Source: an uncultured Clostridia bacterium
GTDB taxonomy: Bacteria; Bacillota; Clostridia; Christensenellales; UBA1242
Assembly (NCBI GenBank): GCA_934778205.1
Contig: CAKVOD010000003.1
Location: 62,001-126,000, forward strand
Length of the DNA: 64,000 nt
Reading direction: 5' to 3'
Position 1 is the first letter of the stretch. Each line of letters starts with the position of its first letter. The notes beneath the pieces were generated by a model. The model was not told the origin of the DNA. It worked only from the letters and a program-made list of their open reading frames with translations, and searched no databases. A program made the translations under genes and the position numbers. Of the stretch, positions 29,401-39,647 are shown in pieces.

Positions 29401-32400
29401 TGTGTTTTGCCCGATTGTGTAGTGTAGATATGTGAAAGAATTGCTTTCGGAATCATTGTTATGCACATAGGCAAGCACATTAGATGAGGAGTTTGCGGTT
29501 GCCTCAACAAATGTTTTGTCTTGTTGGCTGACGCCTATTGCTAGTTCGGCTGTCACGAGCGTGCCTTTCATAATGTATGAGAAGTCATACGGGTTAGAGT
29601 TCTTTGTTGCCGAAGCAATTGGCAAGTCGCGGATAAGCGCATTTGCGTTGCCGTCACGGTCAAGTTCGCCAATTGAAGTAATTGACACTGAGTATTTGTC
29701 CGGCAAACCTCCGTCGATTGGCACAAGGAATGTCAATGTGTTCGTATAACTTGCGCTATTTTCACAAGGCACATATTTAAATTGCGAATAATTATAACTA
29801 CCGCCCGAAATTGAACGACGATATAGGTCATTGCTTGTGACAATTTTTTGACCTGTAATGCTGTTTTTGCCGTATTCTATTTCGTAGCACCTTACGATGC
29901 TATAATTGCTTGCTGAGCCTGCGACATATGAGGACGGGTCGGCTTTCAACAATAGACTCTTTTTGAAGTTGCTGTTGTATTGCGTGCCGACGATATCAAG
30001 CCTATACGCAAAGTATTTGTTGTATTGCACGTTTTCAAAACTAAACGTAAAGCCTGCGACGTAACCGTTTTTGTCGTAAACATTTGTGATTTGCGCGCTC
30101 TTGATTTGCGCAAGTGTTATGATGTAGTTATAGATAAATTCACTACTGTCACTTTGCGCAAAGTTTTGCTCGCTGATTGAATTGAAGCTAATATTGATTT
30201 TGTTGTTGCTTGGATATAATTTGTCGGTGATGTCGATATAGTAATATCCATCATTTGTGCCGACAATCTTTTCGCCTAGCATAACAGGCGCTTTGCTGTC
30301 CTCATTGTACAATGGACGCGTATTTGACCCTAGATTGAACGAAGGGTCAAGTTGCGTGATTTTGTATGTGACAAAGATTTGCTGAATGCCCGTTTCAATG
30401 CCTGCTTCCTCAAAATATTGCGGAATTTTGACCTTTATGTACTCTTTCCCGTCAATTTCAACGACGGACAAGTCACTTGGCGTGTTGATTTTGACTATGT
30501 AGTTATAGGTCAATTCTTTTGCTGAACTTTCGAGGTAGTAAGTGATGATTTCTTCCGAATCTGCCGAAACAAATCCAGTTTTTGTCATACTTCTCAGCGT
30601 GAACGTATAGTTTGCAGGTCTTTTCAAAATTTGATCGAAAATTTCTGCGTTTTCCGTTGCGCTGAATGTTATTGTTGTTTTGTTTTGGATGTTGATTGTT
30701 GGAACAACAAATGAAGCGCCACGATTGTAGAGCCCGATAATGTCGAGTTGATATTCGGCATTGTAGAACTTGCTCAATTCGGTTTGCCACTCAAGAACGA
30801 TTTTGCTCATTCTTGTTGTCGCAGTTGATTGACGCACTTTTTCGCTACCGCTTTCATTGTCATAGACTTTGACGGCAACGGAAAGTGACGGCGCACAATA
30901 GAGTGTGTCGTGAATCATTGTTTGTGTGTCACTGTCGAGCGTAAAGTTGTTTGCGTTTCCTAGCGCGGTCACACTGTAGGTGTAACGCCCCGGTTCGGCA
31001 AACTGCCAAATGATATGGAGTTTACCTTTGTTGTCACTATATGCAAATGAAACTTTGTTATATAGCGCTGTACCACTAAACAATTCATATATGCCACTTT
31101 TGCCGACTTTGAAGTCTACAACGTAATTCATATAGGTTTTTTCGCTTGGGTTTATGTCATCCGCCTTACATTCGGATTGCCCTGTAATTGTCAACCTATA
31201 GATTGCGTCGACATTATAGTTGACGACTTTGCGAAGTTCTTGATCGTAGTCGACGACGTTGTCAACGTTTGTGATGACAATTTCAACACCTTTCTTTGCT
31301 GAATCGTTGCCTGTCAAATTAATTTCGAGGTCTTGGACATCAAAGGTTGGTGTTTTGATTTGCTTTGCAAACGCTTGTTTTGTGATTGTTACTGTTCCAG
31401 ACTCATAGTAGTATCTCGTTGGCGAAGCGTTGCACTTTAGACTGATTGTGTTGTGCCCTGCAAACAAGAGGTTTTCGACTTCATAGTATAGGAAGCCATT
31501 TTCGGCAATAATTTTGTCAGGCGTGAAGTCTTGCGAGTGTTTGCCACCTTTGGTTTTGTTAGGGTCGGTGACGACGCCCGTTTCGCTGACTATGCCTTCG
31601 GAAACAATTGTAACATTGTATGCGTCGATGATGCTATAATAATCCCTAATATGCGGGTGGATTGGCTCATCCCACTTGATATAGTGTTTGCCGTCGTCAC
31701 GTTCAACGAATTCTAGCCCTGTTGGTGTCATATATCTAAGGTAGTAATCATAACGTAAGAAGTTTGTTTGATATGCTGACGCTAGGTAGTAGCCTTGGTC
31801 GGCAGATTTTGCTTTGATGCTGATTGCTCCTGTCATATATATGTTGAAGCCGTCCGCTTGCAGTAGTTCGATGAGTGAGAATGAAAGCGAAATTTTGCGT
31901 TCTCCACTTTCGGTGCGCTCGGTGATTTTGACACGTGTAGAAACATCAATTTGCGCTGTGCCACCAGTCATATACCCGCTTGCGGTCACTGTTTGCCCGA
32001 TTAGGTCACTGCCAAATGGCAATGTCAAGTGGTATTCACGTTGATTGATGAGCAAAACATATGTAAACTCGCTTGCGTGGTTTATGTACATTTCGGCAAA
32101 TTTCACATCAAATGTGAGCCACATTTCTTGCATTTCAAGCCCTTCATCATTAACTCTTTCTTTGCCTTCGGTGTCGATGACAAGTAGGCTGAGAGCCAAT
32201 GTTTCGGCGCGCAATTTGTGGTCGTAAGTGATTGTGACTTCTTTACTTTCTTTCATCACAAAATGTACTGTTTTGCTACCAATGGTCAATGTTTTTTGAT
32301 AGCCATTGATTTTTGCGATTACGGTATACGACCCCGGTTTGCTATTGATGACGCTTGTGACATCGATTTCAAATGTTGTGGAGTCATATCTTGTTGCGAC

Positions 32401-35400
32401 ATAGTTGTCGTGAGTACTAATTTGCTCCCCTGCTTCGTTGTAGAACGTAAGCGTATACGTCAAATTCAAGATTTCTTCGCTGGTCATACCGTTGACGTCA
32501 AAAGCGTCAAATCTAAAGAATTGTTTGTTCCTTTGGTCGTTGTGGTAGACTGATGCGTTTGTCAATGCAATGAATGCTGTATCAAAATTGTATTCGGCGT
32601 CATCGGACAATGAACTATCTACAAAGTGTTCCTTATCGTAGTTTTTCGTGATGACATAGACAATATTGTCGCCACCCCACAAGTATTTTGTGATGTCGAT
32701 GCCTGTTGTTGATGCGCTGTGCGCAATCTTGATGATTGAACTATTGTTGAGATATATCTCATAATATAGGTTCATTAGATAACCGTTTGCATAGGTATAG
32801 TTTAGTTCGGTCACCTTGTCAAAATCAAGCAAAACTTGGTCGCCTTTTTCATAGATTCGCAAGTTTTTGACTGCGTCAAGTTTGACGACGACATCGTATG
32901 TTTCGATTGCGGAATCTTTTGATTCGTCAAACGCGCCGTTTGCGCAGGCATAGACATAGACGCGCCAACCACCTGCTTCGCAAACTATATCGGTCAAATC
33001 ATAGGTCATTGCATCAATAGCCGAGATTTCTTGCACTAATTTTTCTTCGTCGTCGAGGATATAGTAGACGACAATTTTGTAGGTTTGTTCCCCTAAACTT
33101 ACGCCATTTGCGCTTGCAAGAGTTCTAAACGCTTGCAAGTTTTCTGGCGCTGACCACGACGCGATTAGGTTTGTTCCGCTGTCCGAAAGCACAAAGCGAG
33201 TTGGTGCAGAGAACTGCAACGTGTAGTCGAACTTGTAGAGTGTTGAATCACTATTTGAAAGCCCTTCGACTGAAGTGATTGCGATGATTCTAATTTCATA
33301 GTTGTCTTTTGGCATTCTATTTTGGAAAAGAGCGGATATGTCGTACTTTTCTTGCCCTGCAGGCAATGTATCGACTTTTACGTTGTCAATCCAAAGTTCA
33401 TATCCTGTTGCAAAGTCGACTTGATGGAACGACAACCAGATGTGGTAGTTTTCGCCGTCCGCAATTTTCGTTTTGTTGTCCTGCTCAATGACTATGTCTT
33501 CGACACTTTGGAGTTTGAACGTGAAGTTTGTCAATATTGTACTATAATATGTGTCGAGATAGTAGGCGCCGAGGTCGCCGACCATTCTAAGGACAAATAG
33601 GTTGTTGCTATCTGTGCCTATGTTCAAGTATTTTGCGTTGATGTCAATGTTTCCGTTTGGATAGGCAAAGGTTTCGCCATTTTCAAGATACATTTGACTA
33701 TTAATGCGCAAAGAATACAAGTTTGCGGTGCTAATTTGACTAAATCTCAATCTAACAAATGGGGTGTTCCCGACTTGTGACACACTCATACTTGGATTGT
33801 CGTGAATGTGATAGTTTGTGAACTCATAAGGTTCGCTTTCAGCACTTTCAAGGCTTTGTCTTGTTTCGGCAACCTTGATTGTGGCAAGATACACTCCGCC
33901 GTCGATGTATTTCAAATCGTCTGTTATGTCCGCGGTGCAGTTGCCGTTTGTTATATCAATGTCACTTGATGAGAGTTCAATCGTTTTGATTTCGGTTTTT
34001 GTTTCATCATTTGAATAGATTTTCAAAATGTATTTTTCTGCACCACTGACTACGCCAAATTTTGCAAAGTACTTTAATGTTGTTGGGAATACATCAACAT
34101 TATAGTCATAAACAATTTCAAGCCCAAGTGGCACTTCAAACTGCCCTTTGTAGCGGTAGGTGTCGTATTGCGTATACGTAATTTCGCCTGTGACGTATGC
34201 GCCGTCGCCGTTTGTTTTTGCCCAGACGGTGTACGTGCCATAACCTGTGGTTTTGAACAAATTGATGAGGTCAAAATACGTCTTGTTTGTCGAATATTCG
34301 CCAACAAATGTGCCGTCCTTTTCAACTTTGACACCATACGTTTTTGCGCCTTCAACTTCTGGCCATTGCGCGTAGATTCGCGTTGCAAGCGTGGCAATGT
34401 CGCCGTTTGAAATAATCTCAACTCTTTCGACGCCACCAAGTTCCATACGATTGTTGAAATCTTTACTTTCGCCCCAATCACTGTCTTTGTGGTAAGTGTC
34501 GCCGAGCGCTTTTGCGCGCGCCGTGTATTTGCCATATTGCGCGTTTGTAAATATAGTATAACCGCTCGTGCCAAGTTCATATGTTTGCGTAAAGCCATTT
34601 ATTGTAAGTTCAAGTTCATAGCCTGTGGCAAAAATAACATTCGAAACTTGCACTCTCAAACTGCCGTCTACTTGTTTGGTAAATTCCACAGTTGGCGCGC
34701 TTAGCGCGATTGTCCATTCAAAATTGTAGTCCGTGTTTGGAGATTTTGCATAGACGACTTCCCCGCTCGTTCCAAGGACGTCGTTTGCGCAAAGTTTGAT
34801 GTTGTAAATGTCGTATTCGTCGACAAAATCGGCAGTCATTGCGCTGAATGTGACGACGATTGAATCGGTGCCGATTTGCGCATCTGCATTTTCGGCATTG
34901 ATAACACGATTATAAATGTCAACGCCTTTGCTTTGTCTTGTGACAAGCAATGTGTAGGTGTCGGCATTGAGAACTTTGCTAAAAGTAATTCTCAAATTCT
35001 TTTCCGCCGTCATTGTGATATTTTCAATGATTGGCGCGGAAAGTCCATTGCCGAGCGTCGATATATTGATTGTTTTTTCGTCTGAGTCGTTATAGTACGC
35101 AAGGATGCGAACTGCGGTAGTTTTTTCGACATCAGTAAGTTCGGTGCTTTCTCTATACGCTTGCGCGCTGTCATATGCACCAAGAATTGTTGCGACGACC
35201 TTGAAATATTTTGCATTTTCAAGCCCTTCAATCTTAAACTCAGTTTGCTTGCTTGTCATTGTCAAGACGGGTTCTTGTCCTTCTTGAATATCGCCGTCGA
35301 TGCTGTCGATTTCATAGAACGCGTATTTTACGAGCGCGTTTGCATATATTGTATTTTCAGGCTTTGTGACGATGACATAGTTTTCAATTTGTCCGTCTGC

Positions 35401-38400
35401 GTTTTTGCGCTTATCGACGTTGAGTGATACGAGCGAGTCAAGTTTCACGGTATAGAACGCGGTCAAGTCGTTTGACCATTCGGAATCGTCCCAATATACA
35501 CCATCACCGAGTTCTTTGACTTTGATTTTGTAGATTCCTAGTCCTGTGATTTCCATTGTGTTTGTGAAATTGATGATTGTTGACTGGATATTAGTATATT
35601 CTAAGTGTTTTGTTTCTACAGTTGCAGTTTCATTTTCATAATATTTTATGTCTAATGCGTACCCTGTTCCGTCGCCTTGTCCAACAATCGTCAATATACG
35701 CGTTTCTTGGTCAAACGTGATAGTTGGCGCTTCAAGGGCGTGCGTCAAATAGAAATCGTAGGTTGTGTACAAACTATCATAGTAGTACCCCGTTGCGTTG
35801 ACGCGAACGCCGAGCAAGAATCTACCCGTTGTTCTGTCGCCGATAATTTCTGTGAGGTCATATCTATTCGCCGTGACATCGTTTGCAATCAAGTGTTCGT
35901 CCACTGTGAATGAGTATGTTTCAGCGTATGGAACGGCATCCCAAATAGCATAGTACTTTCCGCCCACATTTTCGACCGTCAAATTTGCTGGTGGCGTGAA
36001 CTTGAGCCACAATTCATATGGCAAACTGTTGCTTGGTTTGCTTTCAAGGAAGTAGTCGTATGTTTCAGCAATAACTGCAATGTCGTATTTGTTTGCACCT
36101 TTGAAAGCACTGAGTTCGGTTTTGATGTCGACTGTGATTTCCGCTTCCCCGTTGTCGATGATGCCTGTTTTTATCTTTGTCCAAACGTTTTCAGTTGGTA
36201 GTTTTGCGACAATTGCATAAGATTTTGCATTATTACTTGTTGCAAACTTTGCTTCGACGCGATTGTTTCTTCCGATAACGGAGATGAGGATTGGCGAATC
36301 AAGTTGCACGTATTTTGTGTACGTATATGTGACAAGTTCCGACGGGTCAACCATATTTTTGTGCGAGAAACTTTGCACTTCAAAGTCGTAGAAGCCGTCG
36401 CCATACAATTTTATGTATTCACGCAAGTTTACGACGCTCAATTTGAATGAGTCGTCTGTAACTTCAAGGAGCGTGTACGTAATTGTTTTATTTCTAAATG
36501 TCAGTTTTAGATATTCATATTCCATTCGCACGTCACTTGTCCACGAAACTTCTTGCAAGACATCGTCATACTTGAAGCCCGTTGGGTCGGCAAGTTTGAT
36601 GCGAATTTCCGCCGTCACTGGCGTTGACCACGCGGAATTGCCGAGGAAAAGTTCGTCAACTTTGCGCGTCATTGCACTAATTGTAAATTTGCCGACGCCT
36701 CCAAGGTTTGCGATTGTTGTTGTGAGGTCTGCCCTTTCCTCATTGACGATGATGTCATTTGAAACAAAACTGCCGTCGTTTTGTTCGACACTGACGCGAA
36801 TTGCATAACCGTTACGCGCAGTATCGGCGCCTGTAAAAGTCAAAACTTTTGTTTCTTTGTCAAAAACAAGATTTGTTGGCGTTGGTTGCTTGTCAAAGTA
36901 CGAATATTCGGCAATATTTGAATACGCTGAATAGATAACTGGCGTTTCCGTGACTTCTGGTTGTTCAAGCACTGCGCGGACGCGCACTTCGTACTTGCCA
37001 AAACCTTTGCTTGCTAGATATTCGGTAATGTCGCAATTTGTTTTTACTGTTCCTTTGCTAAATTTTGCACCTAGTGTTTCAAAACTTGCGTTTTCTAGTT
37101 CGACAACTTGTTTTATGCCGTCGACGGTTTGCAATTCGTACGTTTTTCTAATTTCAACCTTATAATACTCGGCAAAACGCGTTGTTGTGAATGTTGCGTA
37201 GTAATGCACGCCATCATCAAGTGTTTGTTCGGTCACTTCGACGTCGTTTGGCGCTTTCAAAATTGGCGTATAGTCATACTCGACTGCTTCGCTAGGGTCG
37301 GAATTTTCGTAGTACCCTGCGCCAACGGCTGTGAGTACAATTTTGTTTTTGCCTGCGGAAATGATTGAATAGATGTCGCAAGTTGTCAAGCGAGAGGTCA
37401 TAACACTTGTTACGCCAGAAACTTCGCTTTTCAAACTAATAAGGTAGTTTGTTGCGTTTTCAACTTGCGTGAAATAGAGCAAGACACTTTCTTCATCAAC
37501 ATTGTCGACCATTATAAATTGCGGTGTTTGCAACTTGATTTTATTCTCAAACATTGCAATAGCGCTGTATTTACTATCCTTATAACCTGCCGTCGTAACG
37601 TCATCTGCGACACTGCCAACGCATTTAACTTTCGCGGAATATTTTTTCGCAACAGCCAGTGGGTCAAACTCAAATATGCTTGCATATAGGCTTGAAATGT
37701 CGATATCAAACGATGCGGTTTGATTTTCGTCATCAATTGCGCTTGTTATGAATGATGAGTACTCGGGATTGATCAAAATGTTTTCATATTCGACACCGTC
37801 GAACCACAAATCATAGTCACTTGCACGATAGTCGCCAGTAAATGAGAATATCATTGTGTTTGTTCCGTCAACTGTGCGTTTGTAAAGCGCGACATTTGTT
37901 GGAGTGTTCAAAACAATTTGGTGCGAATATTCCATTCTCGCTTCTTCCGATGCGCGGAAATATCCGCAAGCATTGACGGTGATTGCAATTTTATACGTTG
38001 TTGGTTGTGTGAAAATTGCTGATGTATCAATTATTGTATCAAAAACAACTTCATTGTATATTTCGTTGTCGTTTTCGTCAAAGATTGCAACAGTATAGCC
38101 ATTTTTCGGCGCAAACTTGACGTCACCTGCTACGTTTTGCGCTAATGCCGTAAATGTCAAGTATTTCCCATTTTCCAAAACTTCGATGTTTTGGACAGGT
38201 GCAAATTGGTCAAGTACATTCAACTCAAACACTGCGCTGAAATCACTTGAAATGTAGTAACCATATCCATTCGCTCTGACTCTAATTCTAAAGTCGCCAC
38301 CAATTGCGCCCTCAAGGTCTCTGCGCAAGTTGATTTCATTTGCGATAGTATTCTTTTGGTAGAACGCCACGCCTTCGCCGTTGACAAGTTCGACCGTATA

Positions 38401-39468
38401 ACTAAACGCGTGCGGAACGGCATCCCAACTGAACCAAACAAGTGCCCCGTTCATTTGGTAGCGGAGTCCGTTTGGCATTGCAAGTTGTTGATAAACGTCA
38501 AAAGCAAGTGTTTCGGAATTTTCGCTTGCCAAAAACCAAACGACTTCTTCATCTAGTCCTTGCGATTGCACATTGTTTGCGTATACGTAAACTTCATATT
38601 CGCCGATGTCCTCGACATCTTGTGCGCTAAAATATATGTAATTAGATGAGATTGGAATAAATTTTTTAGGCTCAAGGTTGCCGTGCGACAAAACTACAGT
38701 GTAGGTTTGCGCGTTTTCGACTGCGTCCCACGAAAGCTTTTTGTCCGCTTGACTATATGCAAGATTAGTTGGCGCATTGAGCCTGCCTTTCAAACTGTGT
38801 TCAACTGCGACTGAGGATGGTGATTGATTGATAAATTCGCTTTCAGAGATTGCTTTGACTGAAAATGAATAGTTTTTTGTATAATCAAGCACAACATTGC
38901 TGATGTCAAACTCATTTTTGCTGACAATTGCTGTTGTAACCGTGGAAATATCAGCGTTCACAATAATTGTGACTTCGTACATATCCGCACCGTCAACATT
39001 GACCCACACGAGTTTTGCGTCGTACTTATCAATTTCCGCAATCGGTTGCACAAGGGTTTTTGTGACAACAAAGTCATCGGCAAAAACGACGTCGCTGTTT
39101 TTATAGCCATTATCGGCGATTGCTTGCACGGAAATTGCGTACTTCTTTGGCGACTCGACAAGATTTGTTATGTCAACACTCAAATCTTCCGCACCGACTT
39201 GAACGACGTTGTTGTCGATGCTATAGCGGTATGCGCTGGCATTTTTGACTTTGTCAAATTTGAGATACACATTATCGCCCAACTTTTCGACCCTGACATT
39301 TGCGGGTTTGTCTAGCTGGATACGTGTCTGGTAGGATGTTTGGAAATAGATGAAAAGTCCCAAGCCTGCGACCATAATCAGTAGCGCCAACACGCTCAAA
39401 GATTTGAGCCACAATTCGCGAACTTTTATTCTTTTTTCAATTTTTGCTCTTGAATCAATCTCGCTCAT
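26473..39468 (-). CDS. Giant fibronectin-III-like repeat protein with signal anchor (4,331 aa)
   Basis: Residues 1-20 are charged and Lys/Arg-rich. Residues about 23-43 (SLSVLALLIMVAGLGLFIYF) form one membrane segment, so the rest should lie outside the cell. From about 50 onward the protein is a string of domains of roughly 85-110 residues with the pattern 'L..P..L.......L.W..V..A..Y.V.I' then 'G.Y...V.A.G.GYY.DS..S'. This is a fibronectin-III-like layout, and I can follow at least 25 copies. The last 150 residues differ, being Trp-rich ('WDDLKFWERDPSWDWFLGRYW') and then Lys-rich. No LPXTG, C-terminal anchor or enzyme domain is seen. AGAGGT precedes the ATG. A role as a long surface fibre or adhesin is inferred. 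The frame is intact over 13 kb. Confidence 0.92.
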   Translation of the reverse strand: MSEIDSRAKIEKRIKVRELWLKSLSVLALLIMVAGLGLFIYFQTSYQTRIQLDKPANVRVEKLGDNVYLKFDKVKNASAYRYSIDNNVVQVGAEDLSVDITNLVESPKKYAISVQAIADNGYKNSDVVFADDFVVTKTLVQPIAEIDKYDAKLVWVNVDGADMYEVTIIVNADISTVTTAIVSKNEFDISNVVLDYTKNYSFSVKAISESEFINQSPSSVAVEHSLKGRLNAPTNLAYSQADKKLSWDAVENAQTYTVVLSHGNLEPKKFIPISSNYIYFSAQDVEDIGEYEVYVYANNVQSQGLDEEVVWFLASENSETLAFDVYQQLAMPNGLRYQMNGALVWFSWDAVPHAFSYTVELVNGEGVAFYQKNTIANEINLRRDLEGAIGGDFRIRVRANGYGYYISSDFSAVFELNVLDQFAPVQNIEVLENGKYLTFTALAQNVAGDVKFAPKNGYTVAIFDENDNEIYNEVVFDTIIDTSAIFTQPTTYKIAITVNACGYFRASEEARMEYSHQIVLNTPTNVALYKRTVDGTNTMIFSFTGDYRASDYDLWFDGVEYENILINPEYSSFITSAIDDENQTASFDIDISSLYASIFEFDPLAVAKKYSAKVKCVGSVADDVTTAGYKDSKYSAIAMFENKIKLQTPQFIMVDNVDEESVLLYFTQVENATNYLISLKSEVSGVTSVMTSRLTTCDIYSIISAGKNKIVLTAVGAGYYENSDPSEAVEYDYTPILKAPNDVEVTEQTLDDGVHYYATFTTTRFAEYYKVEIRKTYELQTVDGIKQVVELENASFETLGAKFSKGTVKTNCDITEYLASKGFGKYEVRVRAVLEQPEVTETPVIYSAYSNIAEYSYFDKQPTPTNLVFDKETKVLTFTGADTARNGYAIRVSVEQNDGSFVSNDIIVNEERADLTTTIANLGGVGKFTISAMTRKVDELFLGNSAWSTPVTAEIRIKLADPTGFKYDDVLQEVSWTSDVRMEYEYLKLTFRNKTITYTLLEVTDDSFKLSVVNLREYIKLYGDGFYDFEVQSFSHKNMVDPSELVTYTYTKYVQLDSPILISVIGRNNRVEAKFATSNNAKSYAIVAKLPTENVWTKIKTGIIDNGEAEITVDIKTELSAFKGANKYDIAVIAETYDYFLESKPSNSLPYELWLKFTPPANLTVENVGGKYYAIWDAVPYAETYSFTVDEHLIANDVTANRYDLTEIIGDRTTGRFLLGVRVNATGYYYDSLYTTYDFYLTHALEAPTITFDQETRILTIVGQGDGTGYALDIKYYENETATVETKHLEYTNIQSTIINFTNTMEITGLGIYKIKVKELGDGVYWDDSEWSNDLTAFYTVKLDSLVSLNVDKRKNADGQIENYVIVTKPENTIYANALVKYAFYEIDSIDGDIQEGQEPVLTMTSKQTEFKIEGLENAKYFKVVATILGAYDSAQAYRESTELTDVEKTTAVRILAYYNDSDEKTINISTLGNGLSAPIIENITMTAEKNLRITFSKVLNADTYTLLVTRQSKGVDIYNRVINAENADAQIGTDSIVVTFSAMTADFVDEYDIYNIKLCANDVLGTSGEVVYAKSPNTDYNFEWTIALSAPTVEFTKQVDGSLRVQVSNVIFATGYELELTINGFTQTYELGTSGYTIFTNAQYGKYTARAKALGDTYHKDSDWGESKDFNNRMELGGVERVEIISNGDIATLATRIYAQWPEVEGAKTYGVKVEKDGTFVGEYSTNKTYFDLINLFKTTGYGTYTVWAKTNGDGAYVTGEITYTQYDTYRYKGQFEVPLGLEIVYDYNVDVFPTTLKYFAKFGVVSGAEKYILKIYSNDETKTEIKTIELSSSDIDITNGNCTADITDDLKYIDGGVYLATIKVAETRQSLESAESEPYEFTNYHIHDNPSMSVSQVGNTPFVRLRFSQISTANLYSLRINSQMYLENGETFAYPNGNIDINAKYLNIGTDSNNLFVLRMVGDLGAYYLDTYYSTILTNFTFKLQSVEDIVIEQDNKTKIADGENYHIWLSFHQVDFATGYELWIDNVKVDTLPAGQEKYDISALFQNRMPKDNYEIRIIAITSVEGLSNSDSTLYKFDYTLQFSAPTRFVLSDSGTNLIASWSAPENLQAFRTLASANGVSLGEQTYKIVVYYILDDEEKLVQEISAIDAMTYDLTDIVCEAGGWRVYVYACANGAFDESKDSAIETYDVVVKLDAVKNLRIYEKGDQVLLDFDKVTELNYTYANGYLMNLYYEIYLNNSSIIKIAHSASTTGIDITKYLWGGDNIVYVITKNYDKEHFVDSSLSDDAEYNFDTAFIALTNASVYHNDQRNKQFFRFDAFDVNGMTSEEILNLTYTLTFYNEAGEQISTHDNYVATRYDSTTFEIDVTSVINSKPGSYTVIAKINGYQKTLTIGSKTVHFVMKESKEVTITYDHKLRAETLALSLLVIDTEGKERVNDEGLEMQEMWLTFDVKFAEMYINHASEFTYVLLINQREYHLTLPFGSDLIGQTVTASGYMTGGTAQIDVSTRVKITERTESGERKISLSFSLIELLQADGFNIYMTGAISIKAKSADQGYYLASAYQTNFLRYDYYLRYMTPTGLEFVERDDGKHYIKWDEPIHPHIRDYYSIIDAYNVTIVSEGIVSETGVVTDPNKTKGGKHSQDFTPDKIIAENGFLYYEVENLLFAGHNTISLKCNASPTRYYYESGTVTITKQAFAKQIKTPTFDVQDLEINLTGNDSAKKGVEIVITNVDNVVDYDQELRKVVNYNVDAIYRLTITGQSECKADDINPSEKTYMNYVVDFKVGKSGIYELFSGTALYNKVSFAYSDNKGKLHIIWQFAEPGRYTYSVTALGNANNFTLDSDTQTMIHDTLYCAPSLSVAVKVYDNESGSEKVRQSTATTRMSKIVLEWQTELSKFYNAEYQLDIIGLYNRGASFVVPTINIQNKTTITFSATENAEIFDQILKRPANYTFTLRSMTKTGFVSADSEEIITYYLESSAKELTYNYIVKINTPSDLSVVEIDGKEYIKVKIPQYFEEAGIETGIQQIFVTYKITQLDPSFNLGSNTRPLYNEDSKAPVMLGEKIVGTNDGYYYIDITDKLYPSNNKINISFNSISEQNFAQSDSSEFIYNYIITLAQIKSAQITNVYDKNGYVAGFTFSFENVQYNKYFAYRLDIVGTQYNSNFKKSLLLKADPSSYVAGSASNYSIVRCYEIEYGKNSITGQKIVTSNDLYRRSISGGSYNYSQFKYVPCENSASYTNTLTFLVPIDGGLPDKYSVSITSIGELDRDGNANALIRDLPIASATKNSNPYDFSYIMKGTLVTAELAIGVSQQDKTFVEATANSSSNVLAYVHNNDSESNSFTYLHYTIGQNTSSLQQMNPSVILKAVLQDTQAQKYYLYCKNLRDSKTDKIEILKWQQNYIASTDGVVVTYDLVTQKRVVYIDLLTVGGGILKRNANYQLYVVAYNDSKITNAQNKEEYVYDSTEVNSVSRYASRFEKVVKPSISYNEGGRVFTISNFEAIENIVSLRLGSSPYNFVLNFSQNGGNTTTLSIARGTIGSGYSSVNPYQSGGKLYIPYDYVKKQLDDRGYNVGGTLLKMFVDVEERGYIWDSDYSNEISFAYKAYIGFPNFAINESEYNGRTYATTGDRSNVYSAYEFRSNYEIARRITSHYTLNTTTYVKGQNWSVSIEVSRGGKNTEINVISGDNNSLTVFTRINDKNASGMMGDILGSNPTYGAYGFSMRIVGVYDRYGNLVSSDLVEFDQATYIRNFAVKYKLFKPQNAEISLNSDESAIKQLTVSYRTDSIVQSIYNSCRVYYSVERGNRTEASGNEKLSYSSVRYGSTITFSNMKNSGTYTATISISSSNDYIVDSDDYETDSVFIPFVPGIKTASITISNKFESLNKVELKIEVGKLINPNGTSFETSTLNAGLFEFELELINAATGISTGTTYRGSVVQIQSDLNRDFSRLMSNTTTTTFAPGAYYFKIKTTNKPTIGGYEYKESAEFYVNKSKSLRENKLRELQAGASDCKYTVAYTNWNKKTSLKVLRTSNTFKGLVTGGAIYPLLDGNKEALNFVQYRAVAKEYGDKNVLLSSSEELANNSNEKELFFPTVYPNNWPDEFVSATYSSATDTESVEKWDMYLFIRLDSNALGTKFSTLSFKDGKSIKDYVVLPSSGVSKETLGTQDYVVYAGPNRVAKRQRLSPVNITKIWSEHTSSLNPWKEGYHYKVEWNQRNNTSHINSIEIEFYLEYQEKGGGMSWDDLKFWERDPSWDWFLGRYWRNVQTQTKGASDTEATMWKSKMDDKYIGIGWFGLDAEKVYSDNFVVKIQIKSDTAEYDDSAKIRKSKA

Positions 39469-39571
39469 ACTAAACCTCTTTTGTATTTTGCAAAAACATT
39501 ATGATATTTTGCGCAATTTTTGAATTAGTAAACAAAAACTTATAAAAATATTATTTTTATAGCTTTCCTAA

Positions 39572-39601
39572 AGTTTACCAAATATCGACACAAAAAGTCA
39601 A
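39572..39601 (-). promoter_or_regulatory. Candidate promoter of the giant FN3-like gene
   Basis: On the minus strand TTGACT (39596-39601) and TAAACT (39572-39577) are separated by 18 bp. It would give a leader of about 100 nt. The -10 box is only 4/6. Confidence 0.45.
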
Positions 39602-39620
39602 ACGTATTAAAGCAAAATTG

Positions 39621-39647
39621 AAAAAAGGCGGATATTTTTCCACCTTT
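39621..39647 (-). terminator. Terminator overlapping the stop codon of the 39646-40749 gene
   Basis: An 8-bp stem with one G-U pair (39640-39647 with 39624-39631) is followed by a T run on the minus strand. The upstream arm overlaps the TAA stop codon (39646-39648). Confidence 0.7.
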
